Source: Typhlomys cinereus
Lineage: Eukaryota > Chordata > Mammalia > Rodentia > Platacanthomyidae
Direction of reading: 5' to 3'
NCBI GenBank assembly: GCA_023101885.1
Contig: JALPQD010000027.1
Location: 2,423,967 to 2,487,966 of the forward strand
DNA: 64,000 nucleotides
The stretch's first letter is position 1. Each line of letters begins with the position of its first letter. The translations under genes and the position numbers were made by a program. Shown piece after piece: positions 47,688 through 59,174 of this stretch. The notes below the pieces were generated by a model. It made no database searches, was not told where the DNA came from, and saw only the letters and a program-made list of their open reading frames with translations.

Positions 47688-48044
47688 CTTATAGTCAGAC
47701 TTGTTTCCCTTCAGTTTTAAACACTTCCATAGTAGGTGCTAAGGCCACACTTTGCCCAACCTCAGCAGTCCCTGACCCATCAGCTGGCTTCAGACCAATC
47801 AAGTGTGAACACTAAGTACAGCCTTAAGTGGGGATAAAACCAAAATGCCATCACACCTCAATGGGTCTCAGCTTCCGAACCCCCTCCCTCTCAAGGGAGC
47901 TTTGAGTTTGTTTAAAAATAAAACTTTGAAACTTCTACTTTCTTTTGAGTCAATTCTTACCTCTTCTCAGGGCAAGCAACTCTTTGCTCACTTCAGTGAA
48001 CAAAGGTAGAGATTCACAGTTTATCAACAAGCACCTGGAGATTT
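47688..48044. other. No gene seen
   Basis: Single-copy-looking; no supported feature. Confidence 0.4.
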
Positions 48045-48113
48045 GAGGTTGATCCTAGAAGCCCACATGGTGGAAGGAGAGAACTGACTTTTACACTGCA
48101 TTGTGCATCCACC

Positions 48114-48156
<43 letters not shown>

Positions 48157-48232
48157 TCTCTCTCTCTCACTCACTCACTCTCGCTCTCGCTCTTGCTCTT
48201 TCTCTCTCTCTCAAATAAATCAAATAAGCAGC
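48045..48232 (+). mobile_element. B3-like SINE with expanded CT tract
   Basis: 'ttgaggttgatcctagaagc' and 'ccacatggtggaaggagaga' followed by 'actgacttttacactgcatt' match B3/B2 wording. The usual tail position is filled by a CT-rich microsatellite at 48,117-48,212, then 'caaataaatcaaata'. Confidence 0.65.
48117..48212. repeat. (CT)n microsatellite
   Basis: A long CT run with CACT and CGCT interruptions, inside the SINE above. Confidence 0.95.
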
Positions 48233-48244
48233 TTTGACTTCATT

Positions 48245-49010
48245 TTGAGGATGGAGGATGACTGCACCTGGGTCGACCCATGAACACCACTTGCCTGGCA
48301 CCACCGATTGATAAATAACATCGCTGAGAGTAGGAAGGGTGCCACCCTGTGAGTTACTAGAGTGAATTGGGACTGGAGGGCATATGGGCATCTTAAAAAT
48401 CAGGCCATAAAATTAAACACAAGAACTTGGACAACCCAGACAGAAGAAAGAGTGTCCCCTCTTCACCTGGACCCCACAAAGAGGAGACATCCAGCACCTC
48501 AGTGGCGAAGGCTCCCAGTGACCTGTCATTTGACCATCTGATGTGCGCACCAAGGGACCAACAGGCAGAGAAGTCCAGACGGTGCAAGAGACGTCAGCCT
48601 AGCTCCGGCCCTGCTGTTGATAAGCCCTTCTCTAGTTGCTGTCTGCCGCTCCTCCGTTGGCTGCACCAGCCATCCATCCATCTGGTCACTCATCCTGACC
48701 TTTTGTCTTTGGAGCTGAGCTCAACCAGTCAACTCTGACCCTGCAGTTGGTCACTACAGCTGCAGATGCAGCAGTTCTCCAGAGTCCTTGGGCTGCTTCA
48801 TTCTCTCCGCCCCCGCAGTCACTGTGTTTCTGTTAGTTTCCCAGCCCTGGCTTCTCAGGTCTTGAAAATGCTTGTTCTGCTTGGCAAGGAAGAAAAAGAG
48901 TTGAGATGGGAAGAGATTATAGAGACTAGGGGAATAAGGTGTGAAAATATCGTACATTCACTATATCTATATATGAAACTCTAAAAGCTAAAAAAAATAA
49001 TTTTAAAAAA
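48245..49010 (+). other. GC-rich island with A-rich end, possible retroposed block
   Basis: About 700 bases distinctly GC-richer than their surroundings, holding a 103-codon plus frame at 48,427-48,738 (begins MDNPDRRKSVPSSPGPHKEE) with no domain I recognise. The right end ('gtgaaaatatcgtacattca', 'gaaactctaaaagct', then A-runs) resembles the 3' ends of older rodent L1 lineages. It could be an L1-type 3'-UTR, a retrocopy or an ERV fragment. I do not call a gene. Confidence 0.35.
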
Positions 49011-49896
49011 GAGTTTCTTTCTTTAACCCTTTGTAGTCAATCTGTGACTTGCCTTCCTCCAGCAAAGTTCCACTTCCTAAAGTTGCCACAACCTTCCCAA
49101 ACATTAATATCAGCTAAAGATGCAAAAACATGAGCAGTAGGGAACAGTTGTTAGTAAAAATTATTCTTAATGAACAGATAATGGACATCTGTTGAGTTTA
49201 CTGAAGGAAGTTTTAAAATCAACCCACACATTTTACAGCAAAAACCATAAATGTACTGTATGCTTTCTTACCACAATTTTGACTCCAATGATATCATTCT
49301 TTCACTTGTACAATAACTTTATTTTTAAGAAAGGAATTCTTAAAATGTTTCCATGGGATAGATTTGAAGATTTTGTAAGCATGAACAACAGCTGCAATTT
49401 GTTACAATCCCATGTACCATGAATGCTAAGTGGTTGTGAATCGTAGTAAAATTAATAAACTCTAAATAGTGCTCAAGTAATAACAAAAGTTTCTGTAGGG
49501 TGCTGTTGAAGTGATAAAAGGGAGAACGAAGCAAAGAAAGTGTTGTGGATAACACTTTGAAAGCTAATTGAGTTCTTAATGACAAAGCTCATATGTCTGT
49601 AGACAGCCTTAAAATTGCAAAGGCAGCAGAACATGCAGCACTTCATTTCTCACAAATCAAAAGATTTATTCTATGAAGATTTCTACAGAACTCAATGACC
49701 ATGAAAAATTGACATGGACTCCAATTAATTATTCATCTGCAAAAAATCCCTGGGAGAAATCAACAAAAATCAAACTGTGAATACATAGAAGAAAATGGTC
49801 TAAGGCAAAGACTAATTCATGCTTCTGTTGCCTGCCTTCCTCCCAGGAGATAATATCATCTCTGATAGATGTGAGGCTTGAAACTCACCACAGTAT
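49011..49896. other. No gene seen
   Basis: AT-rich single-copy-looking sequence; no supported feature. Confidence 0.4.
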
Positions 49897-50965
49897 TTTA
49901 TTATTATTATTATTATTACTATTTTTATTTTTTTCCACTCATACAAACTTAATAGGTACCCCAGTCCCCTCCCTCCCTCCATCCCGCCCAAGACTCCCTT
50001 GCTCCCTGCACCCATTTCCCCTTGCTTTCACCCCCCTCTCTCCCTTTCTCCCAGTGCCCCCCACTTCCCTCCCCCCCAATCCCTAGCATCCTATAGTGTG
50101 AATGTCAAACTTCCCTCTGGGTCCTCCACTCTAATGCGGGTAATGACTCAGTAGCATTGCCTAGAGCCCTTTCTTGTGCTCCCTTTAGTATGGGAACACT
50201 ATTGTTACTGTTTATCCCTTGCCTCTAAGGATCCTAGTGCCTGTGACCCATGCTACACTGTGGGGGGGGTCATTGATATGTCAGTCATTGTGCAGGTCAT
50301 GCAAAGTCCTATTATGGTTACTTCGGCCCTAACTTGTGTGGAGTATCTTGCATATCGTTGCTCCTTCCCATCTTTAGGCTCTTATAATCTTATCACCCCC
50401 TCTTACGCAAATTTCCCTGAGCTTTAGGATGGGGAGAGATTTGGCTGGTCTGGTTCCAGGTGATTAATGTAGGGTCTCTGATGATCTGAATTATGGTTTG
50501 TTGTTTTTTTCAGTTTTGCTGCTCCTGCACTGCCCTTGGTTCCATTCTGATTGGTATTGGATGTCACCTCCTAGCCAGAGATAAAAGGCTGTTAAAATAG
50601 AGTCTTACTATAAGAGTAGATTCAAAGATAGATGGAATAAGAGTAGGAGACTGCAGTGAGGGGGGAGGTCAGTCTCCCATTTGCAGGATGGTACCATCTA
50701 TCTGCCAGGTTCTATGCCCTCACTGACTGGTGAGATCAAATCCCCTCAGTTGCAAGTGACCAGGAAGAAAAGTGAGTGAGTTTAACCAGATGTCTTACTA
50801 TTTACTTGCATACTTGATGGTGAACTATTTTCTCTGCTATAGTATGATCCCTTCTCTCCTTGTTTCTGGGGCCCTCCTTCCCCACCCCTCCTGTTTATAA
50901 TCTTTGCAATTATTATAGGTATTACAGAGATTTATCTTTGAATATGACATTAAGTGGGTTTGGTA

Positions 50966-51752
50966 CTAGGATCCACCTATTAGGGAGTACATACGGGCTT
51001 AATTTTCTGTGTCTAGGATACTTTACTCAATATAATTTTTCCTAATTCCATCCGTTTCCCGGCAAATTTCATTAATTCATCTTTTCTGATGGCTGAAGGT
51101 ATTCCATTGTATAAATGTACCACATTTTCCTTATCCACTCGTCAACTGTTGCTGTTGGGCATTTGGTTAATTCCATGACTTTGCTATTGTAAATAGAGCT
51201 GCTATGAACATGGTTGTGCTTGTGCCATTGAGATGAATTTTTGCTTTATGGGGATTATTCCCAAAAGTGGAATAGCAGGGTCATATGGCATTTCTTTTTT
51301 TTTTCACATTTCTTACTTTTATGTCAACATTTAAAATATTCACAGGTGGAGTATTAAGATTCATTGAGAACTCCATTAAGATGCACCAAAGCAAGCATAC
51401 AATTACAGAATTACATATTTATGACTATATTTATGTTTACACAAGAGTTTATCTGGAAAAACACCTTTTTTTAAAGAAAAAGAGTTTTACTACATTAATT
51501 TCCATAAAAAGTGAATCACAAAAAATTTGGGATACCTAAATACAACTCAGCAAAAAAAGTCTTAAAATTTTCACTGTATGGAAAGTGCCCTGCTAATGCA
51601 TCAGGGGCTCATAAGGCATTTCAATCTTTAACTTTTTAAAAATTGCCAGACAGATCGCCAGAGTGGTTGTATAAGCCTGTATTCCCATCAGCAGTGTAGG
51701 AAAGTTCCCTTCTCGCCACATTCTCTCCAGCATTTGTTGTTGTTTGTATTGT
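50966..51752 (-). pseudogene. L1 ORF2 C-terminal remnant
   Basis: The sequence corresponds to the final part of ORF2, ending at a TAG on 50,966-50,968, the same position as in the other copies. No frame stays open, and a 315-bp insertion splits it. Non-functional. Confidence 0.75.
51295..51609 (-). pseudogene. Poly(A) retrocopy inserted in L1, source unknown
   Basis: Relative to the other L1 copies, 315 extra bases split the phrase 'atatggcatttc|aatcttt'. The insert starts with a T-run at 51,295-51,304 (sense poly(A)) and is flanked by 13-bp duplications: 'catatggcatttc' at 51,282-51,294 and 'cataaggcatttc' at 51,610-51,622. In sense it is AT-rich, 3'-UTR-like sequence with no ORF and no SINE head, so it looks like the 3' end of an mRNA retroposed by L1. 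I do not recognise the parent gene. Confidence 0.8.
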
Positions 51753-51779
51753 TCATCACAATATTTTTAAAGTATTTTT

Positions 51780-52330
51780 TCAACATTTCATCTCTTTTCT
51801 TTTCCTGCATACAGAAGTATGGGTAGTATTGTCATGCCTTTGTGTATATCACTGCTGTCATACCCGAGAACACAATGCGGCAATGCCTACATCCACTGCA
51901 TTCTCCATAATAGCTGTCAACATTTCACCAGGGATTAGGGAGGATCCCAGGAAATATGGTCCTACCCTGAGAGATTGTTTAGGACAGATACCAGACAAGA
52001 GAGGAGAAACTTCTTTATTGGATGGTTGATCCACTAGTGGGTTGTTCATACTCCAAATGATACCCACTTACAAATACAGGCATCCTGAGTAGAGTCCAGT
52101 GGACCAAACATGGGAATGGGAAGGAGATTGGCTAGAAAGGAAAACCTTCAGCTGGGATGGGAGGGGATATGGAGGTGGAATATTAGGGAATGAAATATTG
52201 GAGGAAATATATTAGGATGGTATAGGAGTAGGACTGGGGTGGTTATTAGAGGATGAAAACAGTCAGATTCATTATATTTACTTATGAAAGCTGACACTTA
52301 TAAAAATATTTTCTCCATTTTAATAAAATT
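51780..52330 (+). mobile_element. Possible 3' end of an older L1 lineage
   Basis: 'accagggattagggaggatc', 'ggttgatccactagtgggtt' and 'atgatacccacttacaaata' followed by a G/A-rich stretch (52,100-52,240) and an A/T-rich end resemble the 3'-UTR layout of older rodent L1s (Lx-like). It is unlike the L1 3'-UTR subfamilies elsewhere in this window. Confidence 0.4.
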
Positions 52331-53020
52331 ACATGAGCTTAAATGTACGATACATCATGGAGGGGCTATGCGTACTTGTCTCAGTGAGTGGTTAGTGCCC
52401 ACATTTGAAAACTCCCACAGTCTGACCATTTTCTCTGCTCCTGTTCCTCATTGGGCACTCTTGATTTTAATGACAAAAATGACCTGCACACGTGTGAGCA
52501 GGAAGACACTGGATCCCAAAGGAACTGGTGGAATTAGCATGTCTCAGCTTTGTGAAGCACAGTCTAGTGCAAGTTTCTCTGTACACTATTTACTAGGAAT
52601 CCAGAGGCTCCGCAGGAGACACTGCAATGCCACTCTTGTTGCCAGGCAGGGATTATCCGTTGTTCCTTTGACACTGACTTGGTGCTGTTACTTCAAACAG
52701 TCAAGGCATACCCTGTAGCAATATCTGAAAAACAAAACAACAACAAAATTATAAAGCAAAATATTAGCTTTGGAACATACTAGGCAAGTACTAGGCTCTG
52801 TACTAGGCAAGTCAGAACACTAGAGAGATAAAACAAAAACCATGAAAATCACTTATGTTCTTCATTATTCAATGAGAGCATCTTCTTATTGGGTGATAAC
52901 TCTTGTGGTGATATCCAACATAGATCACGGCTAAGCATTTGGCTCCAAACTAGAAATAATATGTCAAGTTAAATCGTGCCAAGTCTGAAATCCTTACACT
53001 CTTTAAAAATTAAAAGGGGG
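52331..53020. other. No gene seen
   Basis: A 144-codon plus frame spans 52,284-52,718 but has no recognisable domain and starts inside the presumed L1 end. I treat it as chance. Confidence 0.35.
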
Positions 53021-53024
53021 AAAG

Positions 53025-53330
53025 GGGCTGGAGAAATGGCTCAGGGGTTATGCTTTGCCTTGTAAACAGAAGGACAAGAATAAGGATCCCAGATCCCATG
53101 TAAAAATGCCAGGCAGAAGCAGAGCCAGCCTGCACTTCTAGCTCTCAAAGGGAGAACCTGAAAAATCTCAGGGTGAAGCAATAAGAAAGTAGAGCAATAC
53201 ATGATGACTCCTGAAGTCCCTCTTAGCCTATGCAAGATACACATAATTCCCTCTTCTACACACACACACACACGCACACACACACACATACACTGGCACC
53301 TGCATACACATACAAAAATAAAGAAAAATA
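53025..53330 (+). mobile_element. Diverged tRNA-headed SINE (copy 4 type)
   Basis: Head 'ggggctggagaaatggctca' with 'ggggttatgctttgccttgt', then 'aaggatcccagatcccatgt' and 'gccagcctgcacttctagct' parallel the GC-rich SINE. It is much more diverged, with CpG sites lost and a CA-rich tail at 53,262-53,295 before A-rich sequence. It suggests the family has been active over a long time. Confidence 0.75.
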
Positions 53331-53455
53331 AACTAAAACAAAGAAACTCTAACTATTCAAAATAAAGTATTACAGAGAAAGACTGCTTCAGATGTTCCCA
53401 ATGGCACAGGAGATTACCAAGTTTGGGATGTGTACATTTAAGCACACACAAGAGG

Positions 53456-53459
<4 letters not shown>

Positions 53460-53498
<39 letters not shown>
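53460..53498. repeat. (CA)n microsatellite
   Basis: About 19 perfect CA units. Confidence 0.98.
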
Positions 53499-53501
<3 letters not shown>

Positions 53502-55148
53502 ACATGCAAGCTTACAATTTCAACATGAAGCACATCTTTGTATAAACAGATTATTTGATGTCTGATTTACTTGGTACCTGTTTTTCCCTTCTTGAATTAC
53601 TGAAAAGTTTCTCCATACTGATTAATCTTCCATCACATACTCAGAGTGAGGCTGCATGCAAGAGGTTCACCCTGGCTGAGGGTCATCACCAGTCTCTCCA
53701 ACAGCCGGCATGTCTATGTGTTCCTCACAGTGCCTGAGATGGATGTGCTCTTTTATTTAAGATTTATGACTCTTCCCATGAATCATCACTATCTATAATT
53801 CAAAAGCTGGCATTTGCCCTTCTGGTATAACATTTTAGTTTCCCATTCTAGCAAAATCTCTTCCTCATTTTCAAAATCTGAAGTTAATTTATCTTAATAA
53901 AACTGATAATGAGATGTGTTTAGGAACCTGAAATTTTGGATGATTTCTAAGTTTAATTTGTTAAGTAAAATAAGAAATACTATTTCCCAAACAGAAACAT
54001 GCCATTGAACTATTTGGGTAAGTAGAAAAGCTTGGAATGTGGAAGTCATATTGGAGAACAGAGTTCATTGTTTGGATAACACATGACCTTTAGTTCAATG
54101 CATCTCTGTTCCCTGAGTTTCATCTATTATGAGAACCAAGATAAAGTCCAGACAGCAAATTGTTGGTGTCAGATCTGAAATAAATACACGAGTTAATTTT
54201 TCATGCAAAACAAATTAGGAGGGCATTACATATGGTGACTGAAATGCAGGAAGAGGAATTCTTCGGGTTTTTTTGGGGAAGCAAATGTTACAGTGCTACA
54301 ACTACCCCACAGAGAACTGCTTCACAGCTCAATGTTTCTCCCCTATGGCTCTCCGACTCTTAAAAGATAGAACAGCTGTCATATTCTGTCATAAAGTATA
54401 TTTCAGAATCCATCTTGACCTTCTCTCAATCCATTCTGTCCTCTCCCGAACATCAAAATCTCTGATTAACTCACAGAACATAACTGTAGGCTTGATGAAA
54501 TTTGATTTTCTCAATATTTTGCTCCCATTTCTCCTTTAAAATAAAATCACCACCACCACGGAATTCTCAGAGCTATTTCCGGGCAGATAAAAGAGACTTT
54601 TCTTCTTAATACTTCGGCAGCTTTTCCATGTAGAGTGATTGACATTGTCAACCTTCTCTCACCACTCACTGCCCACCTTTGCACTTCTTATGTTTCTACC
54701 TCAGTTCTCATCACATCAGACAGTAAACATGTTCACAGATATGCATTATCTAGTGGATAACAAATTTGATGTTTATGGAACATCTACTAATATATGAATA
54801 TACATGGATTATTTAATATGAATAAATATATATATTCGCATTGTATCATGGAGTCGGGCTTTTGAAAAAACACACACAAATTATGATGGTAAACAAGAAT
54901 GTTTCCAGATAGTTGATAATAGAGACTGACTATGTACATGCTACAACCAGGGGAAGGGAAGCATGGTCCTAGCTGCAGAACTCTCGTTGCATACATTTGC
55001 CACCTAAGGTCCTCCAATACATTTATCTCTTAGCTTAATAATTCATAGATTTAAAAGGGTTATTTGATCAATAGTTGATAGAGTTAGTCGAAGAATAGGT
55101 CCTGGGTCTTCTCATTGTCTATTTCTTCTCTTAGTTGATCTCATCTGT
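53499..55148. other. No gene seen
   Basis: Single-copy-looking AT-rich DNA; frames up to 88 codons have no domain. Confidence 0.4.
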
Positions 55149-55495
55149 GATAGTTATTCCTGGGTGTCAACTTGACCACGCTTGGCATTAACTAAGATCA
55201 GCTGTCAGCTGGATAACCTGAAGAGATTATCTAGAGACATTACAATACAGAGATCAGCCCTGTATCTGATTGGAACCTCCCATATCAGACTAGATAAAAA
55301 GAACCATAGACCAGAGAACTTGGAAGAGAGACTTCAGGATGTTTGTAGTGACTTAGCCTGCCTCCAGTTTCAGCCACCAGCCATGTCATCTCTGACATGA
55401 AAGACTGTTTCTCCCAGGGTAAACTGAACAAATCTCCCTTTCTCTCTTAAGTTGCTTGACTTTGAATGCTCTCTCACAGCAACAATTAAGAAGAC
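55149..55495 (+). repeat. R2 family repeat copy 3
   Basis: The left terminus 'tgatagttattcctgggtgt', 'ttgattggaacc'-type middle (here 'ctgattggaacctcccatat') and the right terminus 'gctctctcacagcaacaatt' align in reverse with 37,061-37,441. Its last ~100 bp are shared with 27,240-27,350. There is no poly(A) tail. Confidence 0.6.
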
Positions 55496-56239
55496 TATTA
55501 TATTATCTAACCAAAAGATGGATTTTTATGTGCACATAGCTCAAAAGATTTATGTTTGTAGTTCAAAATACAAATGTCCAATTACCTATTTGACATCTTT
55601 TGCATTATTAATAAATTTTGTACCCATATATTCAAAACCAATAACTGTCCATCAACTATTATCCTAATGGCTCTTCTCAACCATTTTTTTATATCCCCAC
55701 CCCATTCACCTCACTATCTTTTTATCAATTTTAGCAAAATAATTAAACTCATTACTCTGTTATGTCTTACAATGATGCTCCAAATAATCACTACCTCTTT
55801 CATAAAGTGGCACAACAGATTTCTAACTTCTCTCAAAAGTCACCCAACATCTTTCTAATATTTTCCAAAATACAGCGGCTAATATCATCAAGATTAAAAT
55901 CAGGATAGTCTTTGGGCTGCTTGATGCCTCATTTTGTGAGAAGTACACAAACTAAGCTCTGGAAAAACTGTGGATAACAGAAATCTGTGTGGTTGGAATT
56001 CTTACAACCTTTGCATGTTCATGCACACCACAGTATAGAGATCCACCTTCATTACACTATACAACTTCCTAAAACGTTTTTTCCCTTCTTTCTTTTATCA
56101 GCCACCATTCATTTTTGGTTCTACTTTGAGTTCCTTACCAAACCAGCAAGCACCTCAGTTTATAATATTAATCACACTGTATCACTGGTCATAACTTTCA
56201 AATTGATAGCCACAATATCTGTCTCTTCATGTAGATTCT
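55496..56239. other. Mostly unassigned; right part may belong to an L2
   Basis: AT-rich. The 56,100-56,240 stretch leads directly into the L2-like 3' end below and may be part of the same element. Confidence 0.35.
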
Positions 56240-56345
56240 GTGCTTCATAAAGGCAGGCGATCTCTCTGCTTCTCTTTATTATGTCCCCAGAAATAAGCAA
56301 AGTGCCAGGCAAAGGGAAAGTAAGAAATTTTTGCTAAGGGAATGA
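56240..56345 (+). mobile_element. L2-like ancient LINE 3' end
   Basis: 'gtgcttcataaaggcagg', 'attatgtccccagaaataag', 'caaagtgccaggcaaaggg' and 'gctaagggaatgaactggtg' follow the familiar L2 3'-end order (cttca..gggcaggg, tatccccag, agtgcctggca, tgaatgaa). Confidence 0.6.
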
Positions 56346-56871
56346 ACTGGTGAATACATGGCCAATATCAGAAATATATTATTAAAATCACAAGAAAAAT
56401 TGAAAGAAGAAGGGAGGTTCCCACTGTTCTATATCACAGTAAGAGGCTGGACCTGTGAAAGAGAAGACAGAACTGCTTTCGATTTTACTGTTTTCCTTAA
56501 CTTAGTCACTGAGGCAGTTTGCCAATAAAAATGAGACCATAAATGAAGTACCCTCATGTATATTATGTGTGACTTTGCTTATTAAGCATGTATGAAACAC
56601 TTACTGTCAGAAACAGAAAGTATTTAAGAAAGGTTCCTTTTCATTTTCTTAAGTGGTGGAGAACAGACAGTTTAGCAAGAAACTGTGACCTTCAGTTCCC
56701 AGAGAGGAAGCACTGTCTCTGCTGTGAGATGTTTTCTGAACAAAGTGTCACTGCACTGCTCTATTGCAGACTGAGGTTTCTCCTTTTGTGCTTAACTCTA
56801 GAGAGATATGAGGCTTCATGCTTTAACCTGAAAACACAAAATCCACTTATAGCAATGCAACTCCTTGACAC
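56346..56871. other. No gene seen
   Basis: A 111-codon plus frame at 56,588-56,923 runs into the R1 repeat and has no domain. Not called. Confidence 0.35.
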
Positions 56872-57281
56872 ATGCTGCAGTCTGCCTGCCTGGTTGCTGA
56901 TAAATGACCATCAAACAGCTTAAGGGAACAAGGGGTTTATTTCCTCAGTTCTCAGTCCAGCTTGAAGGCACCAACACCAGGGCCAAGGGAACTGGCCACA
57001 CCATCACCACATAATAGCTGAGAGATGGACAACCCTTACTTGCCAGACCAGCATGTCTGGTCAGTATTCATAAGGATGCAGATTTCCTCAACCACCTTTC
57101 TGTATTTTATTCACCTGTTCAGAGCCCAGTCCTACCCGCCATGGGCTGGGTCTGCTCCATCAACTAGACCATCTCTTGCAGGTTTGCTCTGGGCTTAACT
57201 CAACCATTAATTCTCTATAAATGTGCCCAGAGCTCAAACCCCAACAGTCAAGTTGACACCTGTGCTTAACTATGATAACAC
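56872..57281 (-). repeat. R1 family repeat copy 5, near complete
   Basis: The most complete R1 copy: right terminus 'gttgacacctgtgcttaact', left terminus 'ctgcagtctgcctgcctggt', with all internal blocks of copies 1, 3 and 4 present. The left ~310 bp are very close to copy 4 at 42,206. Confidence 0.7.
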
Positions 57282-57439
57282 AAGAGAGAAATGAAAATCA
57301 GTAATAACCAAGAAGATAGATTTCACCCATTAATGGATGAGAAAGGACTCTGAAAGGAAATTACATAATCAGAGTCTTAATCTCAGTAAAACGTTTAATT
57401 TGTACTAATTCAAAATATTCTTGACAAAAATAGATTTTA

Positions 57440-58990
57440 TGACAATGTGGTACATTTATACAATGGAATACTACTCAGACATCAAAAATGATGAATTAAT
57501 GAAATTTGCCAGGAAACGGATGCAATTAGAAAAAACTATATTGAGTGAAATATCCCAGGTGCCTTATGTACTCTCTAAGTGGATCCTAGTTCTAAACCCA
57601 CTTAATGACATATTCAAAGGTAAATATAATACACACTGTAATTGCAAAAGATTATAAACAGAGGGAAGGGGAAGGAGGACCTCAAAATAAAGGATATAGG
57701 GAACTTACTTCAGTAGAAAAAATAGGCCATGGTCAAGTATTGCATGTAAGTAGCAAGATATTTGGTGTAGCTCACTCTCACTTCCCTTCCTGGGAGGAAA
57801 CAGGTTCAATCTCACCTGAACAGGTTCGATCTCACCAGTCAGGGAGGGTATAGGAACTGGCAAATGGGTGATAACCATCTGGCAAATGGGACACTGATCC
57901 CTCACCACCACCACCGCTGTGTCCTATTCTTTTTTTTAAATTTTTTATTATTATTATTATTTATTCAACTGTGCACATGTGCGTGTGTATGTACGCGCGC
58001 GCGTGTGTGTTTGTGTATGTGTATGTGCATTTGTAGAACCACGAACGAATTCGCGAACCACCATGGACACCTCCACCTCCTTCTGCCCCGGAATTCACAG
58101 GCTCCGCCCTACCAGGACCAGAAGCGCAGGCCGCCCCCGCTTCCGCCTGGCGTCTGTACATGGGATCTGGGATCCGAACTCAGGACCTTCCGCCTGCAAG
58201 GCGGAGGCTTAACCCCTGAGCCACCTCTCCAGCCCGCTATTCTTATTCTTCCATTTATCTTGAGTCTCCTCTTATATTAAGATCTTCATTTAAACCATCT
58301 TTTATCTTTGGTTAGCAGATGACCTTCTATACTAATCAGGATGCAGCCAAGGGCAGTGCAGGAACAGCAAAACTGAAAACAACAACAAACCATAATTTAG
58401 AATACCAAAGACCCAACATTATTCGCCTGGAAACAGACCAGCTAAATCTCTCCCCATCCTAAAGCTGGGAATCTTGCAGAAGAGGAGGCGCAAGATTTTA
58501 AGAGCCTAAAGATGGAGAGGACCAATGATATACAAGATACTCCACACAAGTTAGTGCTGCAGCAGCCAAAATTGGACTTTGCCTGATGTGCTGATATGTC
58601 AATGACCCCCCCAAAGTCTAGCATGAATCACAGGAGAGAAGACTCCAAGCAGTAGGATCCTTAGAGGCAAGGGATTAAACAGTCATAATAGAGTTTTCAT
58701 GTTAATGGGAGTCCAAGAAGTGGCCCAGGGCTGTGCCACTGAATCCTCACTAGGGCGGAGGACTTAAAGGGAGGTTTGGCATTCACACAAAAGGATGATG
58801 CAAGGGATGTGAGGGAGGAAGAAGGAAGCATAGGAAGAGGGAAAGAGAGGGAGGGAAGATGAAAGGAAGGGAGAAGAGTGGAATACCCATTCCAAAGGGG
58901 TAAGGGAGAGGGAGGAAGAGAACAGGGGTATCTATTGAGCTTATATGATTAGCAAAAATATGAAATGTGGGAGAAAAAATTTTAAAAAAG
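57440..58990 (+). mobile_element. L1 3' end, interrupted by a SINE
   Basis: ORF2 C-terminal sequence ('WYIYTMEYYSDIKNDEL') runs to a TAG at 57,587-57,589, then 3'-UTR, a SINE insertion at 57,932-58,236, further 3'-UTR, a purine-rich tract (58,800-58,920), and the tip 'attgagcttatatgattagc' with an A-rich tail. The tip variant matches the fragment at 985-1,240. Confidence 0.88.
57932..58236 (-). mobile_element. GC-rich tRNA-headed SINE, copy 2, inside L1
   Basis: Reverse orientation: T-run and (TTA)n tail, an alternating TG/CG run at 57,975-58,030, the GC-rich body, and the head ending 'ccacctctccagccc' at 58,236. 'ctattctt' occurs at 57,924-57,931 and at 58,237-58,244, an 8-bp or longer target duplication that interrupts the L1. 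The body is close to copy 3, with most CpGs kept, so it is young. Confidence 0.92.
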
Positions 58991-59174
58991 AAATAGATTT
59001 TGCTAATATATACATCTCATCTATTTTCAAATATACATATCCTATTTCCATTATTCAATGAAATGCATTTAAATATCTTTGTGTATAAAATTATATACAT
59101 ATACAAATATTAAAATTTATTCTATGTGTATTTACAAATATTTAGACTTTGAAAGAGAATTTTTCTTGGCAATT

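Larger units (their letters stand above)
49898..51752 (-). mobile_element. L1, 5'-truncated, interrupted by a retrocopy
   Basis: A (TTA)n run and poly(T) at the 3' end are followed by the tip 'ctcatacaaacttaatagg', the pyrimidine tract at 49,965-50,085, the 3'-UTR, and the ORF2 C-terminal region to 51,752. Bases 51,295-51,609 are foreign (see separate entry). Its wording is closest to the copy at 4,645-6,782, so both belong to the same 3' subfamily. Confidence 0.9.

Noticed and set aside
52284..52718. 144-codon plus frame
   Set aside because: It has no domain, signal or repeat similarity; it begins in presumed L1 3' sequence, and a frame of this length can arise by chance in a 64-kb window.
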